NCBI GenBank assembly: GCA_947179485.1
Contig: OX359250.1
Span: 2,191,661 to 2,255,660 of the forward strand
DNA length: 64,000 nt
Source of the DNA: Allacma fusca
Taxonomy: Eukaryota; Arthropoda; Collembola; Symphypleona; Sminthuridae
Direction of reading: 5' to 3'
Made by a program: the position numbers and the translations under genes. The notes under the pieces were generated by a model. The model did no database searches and was not told the origin of the DNA. It saw nothing but the letters and a program-made list of their open reading frames with translations. Shown in pieces: positions 1-10,840 of the stretch; position 1 is the first letter of the stretch; the number at the start of each line of letters is the position of its first letter.

Positions 1-1025
1 GCAGGCATTGTGACATGAGTCTCGGTTGGGTTCAGAATAGCGGTTTGTGCACGGCCATTCTTTAATCTTAAAATTGTATTTCCGAAAAGAATTCCTTGTT
101 GCTGATTGGGGTTTGCTGTCATCACGATATCCCCGGACGCCTTTGGGTCTCTGGAGAATACGGTGACTTGCCTCCAAGTCCTGGCTGGAATCTCATTAGG
201 GAATTTTGTGTATAGGGAAGTTGAAAGTTTTCGAATTCCTGGTTTTGGGAATTTTTCCTTGACCATATGAATACCTTTAGAGCTGACGGTTTGTCCGTCG
301 CTGTAATTACTAGATAATGTTAGTACCGAGTCTCTGAATTCTGAGTTGGGCAATCTGTGAACCCCATGATATATGTTTGATGTTAGAGTCGACCTACTAT
401 CTTGATCCTGGACGTCCGAAGTCAGTGATGCTCTTTGTGGCTCACTTGCATCTGAATCGCCTCTGGAATGAGTAGTTTCGGTTTGCTTAACCCTATCCAA
501 ACGTGATGGGATATATTGCTCATCATAGCCCGGTGAGTATAAAGAGGATGAAGGTAATCTGGCTACTGATGAGCTCACTTCCCCCAACCTAAATTCCTCT
601 TCCGAGACTTGCGAGTCTGTATGAGATATTTGCGCATCTCCTTCAAATCGGATGATGTTGTTTGCGGTACTGATGTCCAACAAAAATCTCCTGTTGAAGT
701 TTTCGCCTAGTAGCAGCAATGAATCCATTTCTTCAATTATGGCGAATTCATAGCTAAGAGGTCGATGAGGATCAAAATCTAAATTAAAATAAAGTATTGC
801 GGAACGGTTGTAAGTTCCACTCATATCTTTGCATATGGTGCCATAGCTTCTATCTTGGTGGGAGAACACCTTTATGGATTTTGGACAATGCCTCTCCATG
901 TAGTACACTGTGGCGGCTGCAATTGTTGCTAGCTCTGACCCCGTGTCCACTGTGGATCTCAGCTTCATGTTGTATCCCATAATCCTTAGTAGGTATGTTC
1001 TCTCCTTCCTTTGATAGGACAGGGG
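1..1025 (-). CDS. pro-pol: Retrotransposon protease and start of pol (partial, runs off the window)
   Basis: An uninterrupted frame runs from just after a stop at 1028-1026 down to the window edge, about 340 codons. It lies in the -1 frame relative to gag and overlaps gag by about 40 bases, so it is probably translated by ribosomal frameshifting rather than from its own start. The retroviral-type aspartic protease is recognised by VDTGSELATIAA at about 950-915, which carries the catalytic Asp-Thr-Gly-Ser, and by SLLLLGENF further on, equivalent to the conserved hydrophobic-Gly flap/helix motif. The last residues visible, NGRAQTAILNPTETHVTMP, match the linker typically found between protease and reverse transcriptase in Gypsy elements (an N-T...V pattern). 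The protease would process the Gag and Pol polyproteins. No internal stop was found. Reverse transcriptase lies outside the window. Confidence 0.85.
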
Positions 1026-2440
1026 TTAGGATTCCCTTGAGCCGTTTGTGATTGAACGGGCTGTTGAACCCATACAAATTGTTGAGTTGGGTTAGCCTGT
1101 GGTTGCTGGTTTCGAGGAGCATACCCCCTATTCATCCAGTCCGGCTGCCGTCCCGTTTGGTTAGGTTGCGCATTATTTTGTTGTGGAGGATTGGGTGCGG
1201 CGTCTGTCCACTGTTGTTGAGGGACATTCTGCTGCTGCCACCATTGGACTTGTTGTTGGACGTAATTTTGTTGTGGATGGGAATTGTCCTGCGGCTGTGG
1301 AGGGTTTTGGTACTGTTGGTACGCAGCCCCGCCCTGAAGACGTCCTCTATCATTACTACGCTGATTGTACTGATGCTGGGATTGTTGACCCTGGCTTAGA
1401 TTGGGATTAGTGCCGTGAGATGAATTAGGTAAATTAAAGTTCGTACCTTTCAGAGGTCCTTTAACCTGTCGACCTTCAAACAATGCGTTGAGGCGATCCA
1501 GCCGACCATTTGCAATATCACGGTGCATATCCCTACAGTGTATGGTAATGTGATTGGACCTGTTGCAGTAGTCACAGCCTCCCTGACTTGTGAGTGCTCT
1601 GACCGCACTTGTGGCCAACTGTGGAGTTTGGGATGTAAATGAGCCCGATGAGGTCACTGCTCCCTTTAGCCATGGATTTACCTCCTGGTCCTTTAGCATC
1701 CCATCCAGGTTTTCAATAAGCTCCACGATGGTTTTGGACGGAGTGCATGCTATGGCCCTCATGCATGAAGGAATCTTCGGCCAAGCCTTCCTTACGACGC
1801 GCTCCTCGGGCATCTTTGGGTCGATTTCCCAGCAAAGTCGAGCCAGCTCTGAAACAAATGATGAGGCAGACATGTTAGATTTTAGTTTAAAATTTTCCAG
1901 GTCGGCTGCTTTCTGTTCTAGCCTTTTTTCCTGGCAAAATTTTTCACACAAATTAACCGAGAACCATTGCCAAATAGACTGGCTAGATTTGGTGCTATCC
2001 GCTTTTCGTAAACGGATTTGCGGTACCTGGTAGCCAAACCATTCCTTGACAGCTTTGTCGGGAGAATCTGCAAAAAATCTATCTATATTATTAATGACAT
2101 CATCATATGAGATCACTAACCTTTTCCTCTCCCGTTCTACCTTATCAATAAATTCCTTGGGGTCTTGGTCACTTACATAGTGCCGGACTTCTGACCTGAA
2201 TTTTTCTAGGCATCGGTAGGAGTTGTCAGCCTGTCTGAAATCCTGTTGTGGATTAATTCCGACCAACTGCACTGGGAATTCTACTCCGTTGAGACTGATA
2301 AAAGGTGCCTTTGGTGGAACCTTTTTCCCCTCATCTCCGGAATTAGACCCTGTGGACGGATGTCTGGACTTCTTGCCTTCTCCTTCGTCCCCGGATCCAC
2401 TCATTGTTAGTGGTACAGGTAACTTGGGATCACGGATCAA
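986..2440 (-). CDS. gag: Retrotransposon Gag polyprotein with CCHC zinc knuckle
   Basis: The frame encodes up to 484 residues; the Met at 2404 (MSGSGDEGEG) is an equally plausible start, 12 codons in. The middle (about residues 75-260) is a helical, charged region of the kind seen in retrotransposon capsids, with the Trp-rich stretch IWQWFSVNLCEKFC. A single zinc knuckle, CDYCNRSNHITIHC (C-x2-C-x4-H-x4-C), follows at about residues 288-301 and would bind the element's RNA. The C-terminal 150 residues are low-complexity Gln, Pro and Asn. Gag assembles the cytoplasmic virus-like particle in which reverse transcription occurs. The frame ends at 986 (REHTY then TAA) inside the start of the protease frame. 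Several antisense open frames over this gene are shadows of it. Confidence 0.9.
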   Translation of the reverse strand: MIRDPKLPVPLTMSGSGDEGEGKKSRHPSTGSNSGDEGKKVPPKAPFISLNGVEFPVQLVGINPQQDFRQADNSYRCLEKFRSEVRHYVSDQDPKEFIDKVERERKRLVISYDDVINNIDRFFADSPDKAVKEWFGYQVPQIRLRKADSTKSSQSIWQWFSVNLCEKFCQEKRLEQKAADLENFKLKSNMSASSFVSELARLCWEIDPKMPEERVVRKAWPKIPSCMRAIACTPSKTIVELIENLDGMLKDQEVNPWLKGAVTSSGSFTSQTPQLATSAVRALTSQGGCDYCNRSNHITIHCRDMHRDIANGRLDRLNALFEGRQVKGPLKGTNFNLPNSSHGTNPNLSQGQQSQHQYNQRSNDRGRLQGGAAYQQYQNPPQPQDNSHPQQNYVQQQVQWWQQQNVPQQQWTDAAPNPPQQNNAQPNQTGRQPDWMNRGYAPRNQQPQANPTQQFVWVQQPVQSQTAQGNPNPCPIKGRREHTY

Positions 2441-2689
2441 AATTCACCGAATTAATTTTAAATGTACATAATTAATTCAAAAAATGTTACCCACGGCACT
2501 CAGTTCCTCTCTGTAGGTGGGTCCTGACGATTCAACGGCCGCAATCAGGACGAGCAGGGTGTGGCCATCTTAGAGTGATGGGAGAGTGGCACTTTAGTTT
2601 TAAATTATTTTTAAGAAAAGATGCTTAATTAAATTAAATTTAGCACTGCTTGGCTGTGCTAAGGACGGGAGAAAAGAAATGAAGCACCT
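2441..2689 (-). other. Untranslated leader of the LTR element
   Basis: About 250 bases between the gag start and the LTR-like region, with no coding frame. A primer-binding site would be expected at its upstream end. The string TGGTGGAGGTG (minus strand, about 2693-2683) starts with TGG as a PBS should, but I could not match it to a particular tRNA. Confidence 0.4.
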
Positions 2690-3105
2690 CCACCAGAAAT
2701 GAGAGGCTCTAACTCTCTTCCTATGACTATCTTAACCTAGTGTAAGTATGAGTAATTATTACATGAGTAATAATTATGAAATGCTTAAAAACTAAAAAGA
2801 GCCGGAGAGATGTTCACCGTCTGAACGCTAAATTCAGAGTCCCCTTTATTCTATATTCCTTTCCTCAACTCCCACGGTAATCTGGACGCTCACCGTCCAT
2901 TCACCCTAGATATAAGTTTACTTTACATTCTATGTTAAATATAATTATAATATTATTTATATAAGTAACTGGAAGGATCGTATCCTTACAATACTGAAAC
3001 CTATAAAGTGAAGCGGAGTCTCACGTGAAACATATGCACACTTTTGTCATAACTTTGTATTTTTGTGATTATTGTTTCGGATCATTCGACACAGCTTACA
3101 ATCAG
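2690..3105 (-). repeat. Probable 5' LTR of the Gypsy-like element
   Basis: Read on the minus strand this stretch holds, in order, a TATA-like ACTTATATAAATAAT at about 2970-2955, and an AATAAA polyadenylation-like signal at about 2850. Both are expected in the U3 and R parts of an LTR. It may begin TGTAAGC (about 3103) and end CTCTCA before the TGGTGG primer-site candidate. The borders are not proven because the 3' LTR is outside the window. Confidence 0.4.
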
Positions 3106-3309
3106 AAGTGTTCTGACGTCTCAATTTAATTCAACTTCCAGTAATTTCTGATTATTAATTAAGAAATGGGAATTAAATACTAATTTTAATATTAAACTTA
3201 ATTTGATATTATTAAATTATTACTAATTCATGTATTTCTAAATGCATGAACAAAACTCATGTACGTGTGGTAGCAGGTACTGCGTGTTTAATTTGTCTTC
3301 CCACAAAAA

Positions 3310-3470
3310 ACAAACGATTTTCAATTCAGTTCAATTCATAGAGTAAAACCGAATTGAATTGAATTGTTTTTATACTGGACCGAATCGCAAAACGGTTAAC
3401 AATTCAGTCCACATAACTAATTGAATTGAATCGAAAATTTCTGAATTGAATTGAATCGTTCCGACCACTA
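3310..3470. repeat. Fragment of a GTGGTCC-type foldback element
   Basis: Two blocks of TTCAATTCAATTC-type sequence are in opposite orientation, and the right edge is GTTCCGACCAC followed by TA. The right edge and internal GAATTGAATTGAAT motif match the end of the complete element at 55017-55880. No matching left terminus is seen, so this copy is probably truncated. Confidence 0.5.
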
Positions 3471-3529
3471 TCAGAAAGAAAAGCCTATTGAAATATATGG
3501 CGCCACAACTTTGATATGGGTAACGTTTA

Positions 3530-3782
3530 GTTACTTGAATAAGTAGTTGAAATACTCATGGTTCATGGTCAAGGATTTATACATCTTTACTTGACCATGA
3601 ACATGACTTGACTCTCAAGTAGAATTTTTAATCTTGACCATGATAACTACTTGATTTCAAATCTCAGGAACAAGTATATACATAACTTGACCATGACTTG
3701 AATGTTCAAGTATCCATTATATTTTACTTGACCATGACTTGAAATACTCATGGTCTACTTGAACTTGAGCGCAGCTCTGCTT
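3530..3782. repeat. Palindromic repeat built from TACTTGACCATGACTTG
   Basis: The motif CTTGACCATGACTTGAA and its reverse complement recur at least six times in 250 bases, together with AATACTCATGGT at both sides. The right edge ends GCGCAGCTCTG. This looks like a decayed foldback or MITE-type element. No clear target duplication was found. Confidence 0.45.
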
Positions 3783-3789
3783 ATGTATA

Positions 3790-4430
3790 TATCAATATTT
3801 AACTGAAGTTTTTCGATGAGCTTGAGATCGTTGAAGAACTGCTAATAGCATCTTGTTCCGTGACAGGGTTTGGTTCATCCTGCTGTGGCTTGAGATCTTA
3901 GTTGTTCAATTTTTTCATCTTTGGTTTTGAAAAATTCGATGACGGATTGTTAGGTTCAGATCTTTTTTTGAACTGCTGGCTTGCAAGAAGCTGATGTTGT
4001 TTTAATGACGATTGGATACAGATCAGCTTTAATCGTGGAATAAGTTTCGCCAATGTGGGGGGATTTCTCCCCGTTTTGGGGGATATTAATAAAAAAATCT
4101 TGTCTTTTGTTACTGCCACAAATCAGTTATGAAATCCCCAAACTCCGCTCGTGTAACAAAAATCTAGTTTTTTGTTAAAGTTCTGGTTAAATCAAAGGAA
4201 GTAAGGGGATACTGATGAAACTTAAAGGGTAATTTGTTTAAAAGTGCCATAATAAACAAAGTATTTAGTGAAATGGCAAATGTGAGAAGAACTTTCATAT
4301 AAAAACAATTAGCACAGCACCGCAATATGTCTCTGACATGCATTACATAAGTAGGCAGAACAGAAAAAATGGGAAACGGATTCCTACTTGATAAACCCAA
4401 ATTTTAGTCGTATTTTTTATTGTGCCCATA
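3790..4430. other. Intergenic, nothing identified
   Basis: AT-rich sequence with only short shadow open frames on both strands. I see no splice-bounded exon, RNA gene or intact repeat here. Confidence 0.4.
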
Positions 4431-4647
4431 GTGCAGTTGAAAGGCTCACAACCCTCCTTAGACACGGGAATAGTGCTATCGAACTAGTCAATTCTAGTCT
4501 ATTCCCTCCATGTTAACATTCTGAGTATTCTAGTCTATTCTATTCCTTTTTAATTTGCAGCAAGGCTATTCAAGTCTAGTCTATTCAATTTGCTCGTACA
4601 CCCGGGCTATTCTATTCAATTCCCTAGTTTCTTAGTCTGGTCGGACT

Positions 4648-5991
4648 CAGTGATGCGATCGAACCGATTGTTTCAAAACTCGATGTTGGTTCGTATTCGA
4701 ATTCGGCTTACCGATTCGAAGTATGCCTTCAAGTCGAAGTTGGTTTTACAAAACCAAATCGAATAAATCAAGAATTCGAACAATATATTCGAATCGAATA
4801 TCAGAACTAGGTATCGATTGTAATTTCCATCGAGTTATTCGGTTCGAAGTTGGTATCGAATCGGTTTTTTCGATTAATCGGTTAAGTATATCCATTCCTT
4901 AATTTATTTAGATAACAAAGCCTACGATTTAACAATTCTTAAAAACGAGTTCCCATTCCTTGTCATTAATTGTAAGTAGGTAGCGATAAAGCGTTCTTTC
5001 GGCCCGAACTGTTGCGACAATTGCCTGATACAATTGACTAAGAACTAATTGCTTTTGGGTGTTTATTTCTTAAACAAATCATTAAGTTGCTCGTGGTCCC
5101 GGATGACAATTTAACAAAGCTTGAACTATAAATAAAAGTAATACCTAGCATTAAACGTTAGATACCATGACAATACTATGGTGGAGGTTAGGGCTTCTTT
5201 CGGGACTTGACGTCCCAAGGTTTTCAGGACGGGATAGGGACAGTTTCGGGACAAACTCTTTGTCCCCATTTTATTTCGGTACTGAATCGGGACAGACGTT
5301 TTTGTCCCGAGGATTTCGGGACGGGACTGAATTGTCGGCGGGACAAAACATTGTCACCAGTAGCCCTATTGGAGGGTTACAGTACAGATATAAGTATATG
5401 TCTATTAAGTAATTTCAAAATATTTAGGAAGCTTATTTGCTTTAAAATCTCACTTGCAGTATTTGCCATGATGCCGATTTTCTTTTAGCGTAAAATGATT
5501 GTGGGCAACGGATCGGTTTTTTCGGTGTTGCGTAGTGTTTTCACAGCTTTCAGCGTCACTGGTGACAATATTAGTGATATTTGCTACCATGTTAATTTTA
5601 ATTTACGGAAATTAATTTTCAAGACGGTCAAGGTGTTGATGTTGAGAGTCTACTTCCTCACTACATTCCTCGTCAGCCAAGTGGTTAATCTACTCGTGGT
5701 AAAAGAATGCCATGGGGTGTATGATTTGTTGAAAATGTGGCGGGAATTCGATTGTTCGAAAAACCAATTTCGAATACAAAGTGATTAAAAACAGAATCGG
5801 TATCGAAACTGTATTTGTAGTGTAACTAATCGGTTCGAATTTTAATCGGTTTGATGAACCAACTTCGATTGTTCATTCCATTCGAATCATGTTCGGATTG
5901 ACACAACCGAACCGATAGCTCTTGGCTAATCGATTCGGTTCGTATTCGAAATCGAACATTTCGATTATAATCGTAATCGGTCGCATCACTG
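4648..5991. mobile_element. Non-autonomous hAT element with perfect 8-bp target duplication
   Basis: The termini are inverted: CAGTGATGCGATCGAACCG on the left, and CGGTCGCATCACTG on the right (reverse complement CAGTGATGCGACCG). Both sides are flanked by GTCGGACT (4640-4647 and 5992-5999). An 8-bp duplication with a CAGTG terminus is diagnostic of the hAT superfamily. The 1344-bp body has no transposase; both ends are rich in TTCGAATCGAAT-type motifs in opposite orientations. A second element is nested at 5189-5368. Confidence 0.92.
5189..5368. mobile_element. Small hAT-like element nested in the 4648-5991 element
   Basis: The ends are TAGGGCTTCT and AGTAGCCCTA (inverted, one mismatch). The flanks GTGGAGGT and TTGGAGGG match at six of eight positions. 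The 180-bp body is filled with GGGAC/GTCCC motifs. Two overlapping open frames across it are by-products of the repeat, not genes. Confidence 0.6.
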
Positions 5992-5999
5992 GTCGGACT

Positions 6000-6766
6000 T
6001 GACTAGGGCAGCACTGCGCTTCGCATGTCTCTAAAAATGCACAAGATGGAACGCGAACAAACTGCGTAATTTCGGCTAAAGGGTAATGCAAATGAACAAA
6101 TACTTTTGTCATGTGCAATGATGGCAGTTTCCACAGCATGCTCACCATTTGGTCTGGACCTAACTAGATCAAATTGTTCGACACGGGCAGGAAACCATAC
6201 TCCAAATTTAAAAAGGTCAACAATAGCATGATCGATTTCACTACTTAATTTTGTGTAGTTACCTATAAGGTGAACCGATCTCCACAAGTAAGAATATACC
6301 AGGATGAAAAATATATTTGGCAACGCGGTCTAAACACTTTTGTTTAGATGAAATAGTCTGTTTCATGTTTTTAGAACTAATTGCAATTTGTGCAGGATTT
6401 GTTTTTTTTAATTGAAGCTTTATTGCAGTCTTGACAGCAAAAAGTCAGGAAAAGGATTATTTGATTCATGAAAAGTGGGGGGAGGCAGTAGTATAGCTGA
6501 CGTTTTTGGGAGGGACAATGTCCCCCCTTATTTCAAAGTGCCTGTTCGATTACCAGAAATAATGATATTAATACGCGTATAGTGTACTCATCACTTGAAA
6601 GGAGGCACGCTGCCCAATAGTTGCTCCTGTCGCCGAAAAAGATATTACTCCAGTACATTGTGGATGGAATTCTTCATTTCGGCTGCTCACTGCTCATATC
6701 AAATTACCTGGGACCGTTAAACTCTTCCTAAGTTTTAAAAATCCCGTGTATTTTAATACGACAATA
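6000..6766. other. Intergenic, nothing identified
   Basis: No convincing coding exon. The minus-strand open frames over 5873-6323 span a transposon border and have no family resemblance. Confidence 0.4.
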
Positions 6767-6938
6767 CAGTAAAATCTCTTTATAACGGCCGCTTTATAAC
6801 GGAATTCACATTTGTTCATCCCCACCAAAAGTAATTGTGTAAACATATAATGTCCGCTATAATTATATAACGGAATACTGTTTATACCGGAAAAAAATCC
6901 AAGCTCCCTTGCGATTCCGTTATAAACAGATTTTACTG
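6767..6938. mobile_element. Pogo/Tigger-like MITE
   Basis: The terminal repeats begin CAGTAAAATCTCTTTATAA on the left and CAGTAAAATCTGTTTATAA on the right (reverse complement), 22 bp with one mismatch, and the element is flanked by TA on both sides. The CAGT start, TA target and internal TATAACGG sub-repeats are typical of the pogo branch of Tc1/mariner. It is 172 bp long and non-coding. Confidence 0.85.
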
Positions 6939-7497
6939 TATATAACAATCTGAACCTTTTTAAATGAACCAAAATTTGTAACGAAAGAAGAATTATATTT
7001 TTAAGTTGAGAAAATCAACCCCTACATGAAAAACCAGACCAATTTGAGAGAATTTTTTGCTGAGAATCGGAGTGAGTGCGCACAACATTAACTTGTATTT
7101 TTACCTGAAGCATGCGTTTGTAATTATTTCAAATTTGTATTAGATATTTGCTGATTCAGAATCCACATGCAGAATTACATAAACTCGTGCTTACAAAACT
7201 AACCAATGTTTACGTTCGCCTAATCGTCTCTCCCTCCAACACATTTTTATATTTATACCTTTTAGTCATTAAATTTAACTTATAAGATAATATTATTATT
7301 GATATTAATTATATTCAAGTCACAATTAATATACCTAATTGTAAGTTACTACTGCTGCCCCTGGAGTTTATGTATGTGCTTATGTTTAATTGTTGAACTT
7401 ATTCATTATTATTTATGCATGTATGTCAATTTTATTTTAGCGATCTGGAACATTCGATCCAACCGCCTTAACGCGATCTAACCGTCAAAGCTTCTTG
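6939..7497. other. Intergenic, nothing identified
   Basis: AT-rich sequence between two transposons, with no exon, RNA gene or repeat structure I can support. Confidence 0.4.
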
Positions 7498-7776
7498 TCT
7501 CAAATCAGGGACGGGGTATCGGAAAAATACGGATTTAAATTCAGATTCGAATACTTTCGAATTTCGATTTCAATTTTAATTATTTTTGTTAATACCTAAA
7601 AATTTGAATTCCTATACGGATTCCAATATATTTGATTACTTCCTGAATTTGGATTCCGATTCAAATACTTTTTGGATATTCTTACAAAAAATTAGAATTT
7701 ATTCAAAAGAACAATCGCAAAAACATAAGCGATTAAGCGTTTCCGAGGCTAAATTACAACGCAAATCATTTACAAT

Positions 7777-9424
7777 TAGGGTTCCCAGACGTCCCGGAAT
7801 GCCCTGGACAGTCCCGGAATGACAATCGTTGTCCCGTGTCCCGGCAGGGTGTATTCCGGGAAACGTAAATGTCCCGGAAACGTCGAGCTCAAGAAGTTAT
7901 GAAAATTATTAGTTTTTAAGATAAAAATAGAATATTTCGTTCTAGAGGAGCTCGATTCAAACGAGAGCATTACGTGCCATCTACATAAAACTAATAAAAT
8001 CTTAAATATGTGATTACAAGCGTAAACAATCGCTTATGCATCAGGTAATAATTAAAGAGGTATAGGTTTTACAATTCTATATGGGAAGAGGTTGTCAATT
8101 CAAAAAATTGGTTAAGTCGAAATGGTAAAGATAATCAGACCCCTGCTAGTATGTTAGTGTGTAAAGCGACTTTCTCTGTGAAGTATGAAGAATTTGGGTT
8201 TGTTAAATCTCACATGTAAAGTTCCTAAAATCCTAGAGAAAGCAGGTGCTGAAACTAAAAAAGTTTATATTTTTTCAAACCGAATAATCTGGAGAAGATT
8301 AAAACTTCCAAATATTTGCTGTTACAGCGCGAACAATGCGAACGTAAATTACGGTCACCAAAATTATGGTCTTCAGAAATTCCACGAAGAAAATCCGTCA
8401 ATTTCTAATTCAATTGCATCACATTATACACAACGCTGTAAAAAATGCATGCAATAAATTATCAATGGATGTTGAAGGCTCAGTTTTAAAGGTTTTTATC
8501 GAATCTAGCTCGTCTGCGAAGAGACTAGACTCATTAAAACAGTTTTGTGAATTTGTGGGTGCGGCTTTCCTTATTTCCAGCACTGGATTTATTCCTTTCT
8601 AATAGGTCAGCGTTGAAGACATTTTCTTTTGAAGGAACAAAGTGACTGCCCTGTTATTCGCAAGGTTGTATGTCATAGTAGCAATGAAGATGCTGCGAAA
8701 GTAGAATGCCTACCCGAATGTTACCTATTTATTGTGCACAGTATTTTACAATAAATGAATTCGCCCATTTTAATGTAGGAGTGTTATGATTGTACTTCTA
8801 CGGAAGTTTACACCATTATGAAGTCTCTTCTGGAAAGTTGTGTAAACCGATACAACGATAAATTTTACGGAAGTAGCGCTAATGCAATTCTGAACAGGAA
8901 GCTTTGGATTTTTTGAAATCACTGCAGACCTATTTTAGCTGACATTTTGATTTCAGTGGTACTAATTTTTTTTTAAATGGAACTACCAAATTTGAAATCA
9001 GAGGAATTCTTATTGTTAGTATCTATGACGAGTTTTTGATTGTGATCGGGGATCGTGAGATCGGTCCGTGCAAAGTGGGCTGAGTTTTTTAAGAAAGATC
9101 AATGTCTAGAACTACTCAAGCTTGTATCGTTCGTGATATTAATTCTTCTTAGCAACGATTTTGGACGTTATTTCAGCCTAATGAAGAAAGTTTGGACAGC
9201 CGAGAGAAACTTAATATCAACAAAACTTGTGAAGGCAGAGCTTCAAGTCAGGCTTAATGTGCCCTTTTCATGTTGTGGATTGGTTTCTTTTTTGAACAAA
9301 CCGGAAAACAAAATGTTATTAGATGAGAAAAAGGCTGAAAAATACAATTAGGAATCGTTTATACGTAAACAAAATTTAAAATTATTTTGTCCGGGAATGA
9401 CGTTTCAAAAAAGTGGGAACCCTA
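7777..9424 (+). mobile_element. hAT transposon with decayed transposase, nested in another hAT element
   Basis: The ends are TAGGGTTCCCA and TGGGAACCCTA, perfectly inverted over 11 bp, flanked by TTTACAAT at 7769-7776 and 9425-9432. Unlike its neighbours it retains recognisable transposase sequence on the plus strand (8185-9351), broken by stops and frameshifts. It is a decayed autonomous-type copy of 1648 bp. Confidence 0.93.
8185..9351 (+). pseudogene. hAT-family transposase, broken
   Basis: Three pieces in different frames look like one hAT transposase. At about 8410-8560, HHIIHNAVKNACNKLSMDVE followed by SSSAKRLDSLKQFCEFVG matches the central region common in animal hAT transposases. At about 8620-8750, a piece with VIRKVVCHSSNEDAAKVECL continues the RNase-H-like fold. 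At 9055-9351, the C-terminal dimerisation region shows FSLMKKVWTAERNLISTKL and VKAELQVRLNV, then LNKPENKMLL. Stops between the pieces (for example after 8602) and missing stretches mean no functional protein. The enzyme would have cut and pasted elements ending in TAGGGTTCCC; it cannot be assumed to have moved the CAGGG-ended elements nearby. Confidence 0.8.
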
Positions 9425-9939
9425 TTTACAATCTGTCATATAAATTTAAGCGCAGAAAACACACGCTCTCCTGAAATTTGAGTAACTGGAAAAGCAAAGG
9501 AGTCATCCCATAAAATTCGGAGTAATCTGTTAACCTATCTAACTACTTTTCCAGTTAGTTCTTTCTTACAGTATTTGGAAATGGATTTGTTTGATAACAC
9601 ATCGCAACTAAAATGTACTAGTTTTAGGCCTCCCCATGATGAGAGCAAGATTTAAGAAGTGAGAAACTTTTTGAAAGAATGACTTTTAGAGAAATTTGAA
9701 CGTTTTCCTAAAGTTCGTTACTTCGCCTTTCTTTATAATCGCATGTGTGCGGCTTTCGAGAAATGCTTCCTTCAAACATTTTCTGGCACGTGGAAGCATA
9801 AACCCCAATGAAATCGATATTTTATTGGAACCGGAATTCATGAAAAAATACCCGTGTTTTTGTTCTAATCCAAATACAAATACCTTTGCGTACTTTTTTT
9901 CCGATTCTAATTCCGATTCTTCCCATCCCTGTCTCAAAT

Positions 9940-10840
9940 AAATGCATTTCACCTTAAATGTATTTTTTCTCCAGTCTCCGCTTGGCATGTAATAGCTAAC
10001 TACTTCACTGTTGTAATTAATAAATAAATTGCTTTTGAGAGAAACTTCATTCCGTCATCTCTATTTTACTGTACAACCATCATCATTCCATTTGCTCATC
10101 TGAAGCATATCAACTCGGCTGAGAAATCAATGGTCCTTCGAAGCCGTCCTTTAATATCCTCAACAGGCGAAGTTTTGTTCTTCGATGATTCAGTAGATTA
10201 GGGCGAAATTATTCCGTTCTTTCATGAGGGTCATTTTGGACAGCCTCAACTGTAAGAGGCTCGAAGAGGTAGTTTAAGCCGCCACACCAAAGGTGGGCGC
10301 CTCCCCTACATGTAGGGCCTACAAGTAGGGCCTACAAGTAGGAAAAATATAGGCTGAAAGAAAATTCTCATGTTAATTGTAGGCATTATAGGATAGGGGG
10401 ATAACTTGTTGTGTAGATTGCCTATAAAATGTGTTCGGCATAATAACTTATTCATATAAATGTAGGCTAAATGTAGGCGCACATTTTACATGCATTTATA
10501 TGTTAGGTTGATGTACTTACTATTCTGTGGACATTTTCTACTGTTTAAATAGTGCTTCCTTAAATTTTTTGACTAGACTTGATGAATAGCTAGGAAATTA
10601 ATGTTGTTTCTAAGCTCATGCCTTAAGTTGTAAATTAATGGCTATGATCAGTAGAAAATTTGAAGGGTTACTACACATTGTATCGACAGAGTTAAGCAAT
10701 GATGTATGCATGTTGATTTCAAAGGTTTTAGGTTATGTCACACTGATATGGTTTATTAAATACAGACTGTCGGTAAGTGTTGGTACACATTATTGGTTCG
10801 TCTTCGGCTGGAATACCGAATCATGTTTTAAGCTTATCAT
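9940..10840. repeat. Intergenic, with a possible small MITE at about 10290-10483
   Basis: GTGGGCGCCTCCCCTACAT at about 10292 and the reverse complement of ATGTAGGCGCACAT near 10483 form imperfect inverted ends, with TACAAGTAGGGCC repeated just inside the left one. No clear target duplication. The rest of the interval shows nothing identifiable. Confidence 0.3.

Larger units (their letters stand above)
1..3105 (-). mobile_element. Ty3/Gypsy-like LTR retrotransposon, 5' portion
   Basis: Read on the minus strand, the order is an LTR-like region (about 3105-2690), an untranslated leader, gag (2440-986) and a protease/pol frame (1025 to the window edge). This is the usual order of a Gypsy-type element. 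Reverse transcriptase, integrase and the 3' LTR would lie beyond position 1. Long frames without stops indicate a young or recently active copy. The Gypsy assignment is inferred from the CCHC gag, the DTGS protease and the short protease-to-RT linker motif; no RT is visible to confirm it. Confidence 0.85.
4466..6020. repeat. Older repeat (TCTAGTCTATTC motifs) carrying the 4648-5991 insertion
   Basis: Before the hAT insertion lie repeated AGTCTATTC motifs beginning near TAGTGCTATCGAACTAGTCAA. After it comes TTGACTAGGGCAGCACTG. The reverse complement of the latter (CAGTGCTGCCCTAGTCAA) resembles the left edge, so the hAT element probably landed inside an older TIR element. Tentative, as the two edges match only in part. 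Confidence 0.35.
7506..9931. mobile_element. hAT MITE with perfect TSD, host of a nested hAT transposon
   Basis: The ends are CAGGGACGGG and CCCATCCCTG (inverted, one mismatch), flanked by TCTCAAAT at 7498-7505 and again at 9932-9939. The original element was about 770 bp. Its two halves (7506-7776 and 9433-9931) are rich in GATTCGAATAC and TCCGATTC motifs, like the element at 61391-62229. The middle is occupied by the later insertion 7777-9424. Confidence 0.92.

Noticed and set aside
1052..2033. Several plus-strand open frames of 75 to 147 codons
   Set aside because: They lie antisense to the gag frame and owe their openness to its composition.
5167..5488. Plus-strand open frames of 81 and 93 codons
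   Set aside because: They fall inside the GGGAC-rich nested MITE; the translation is just the repeat read in two frames.
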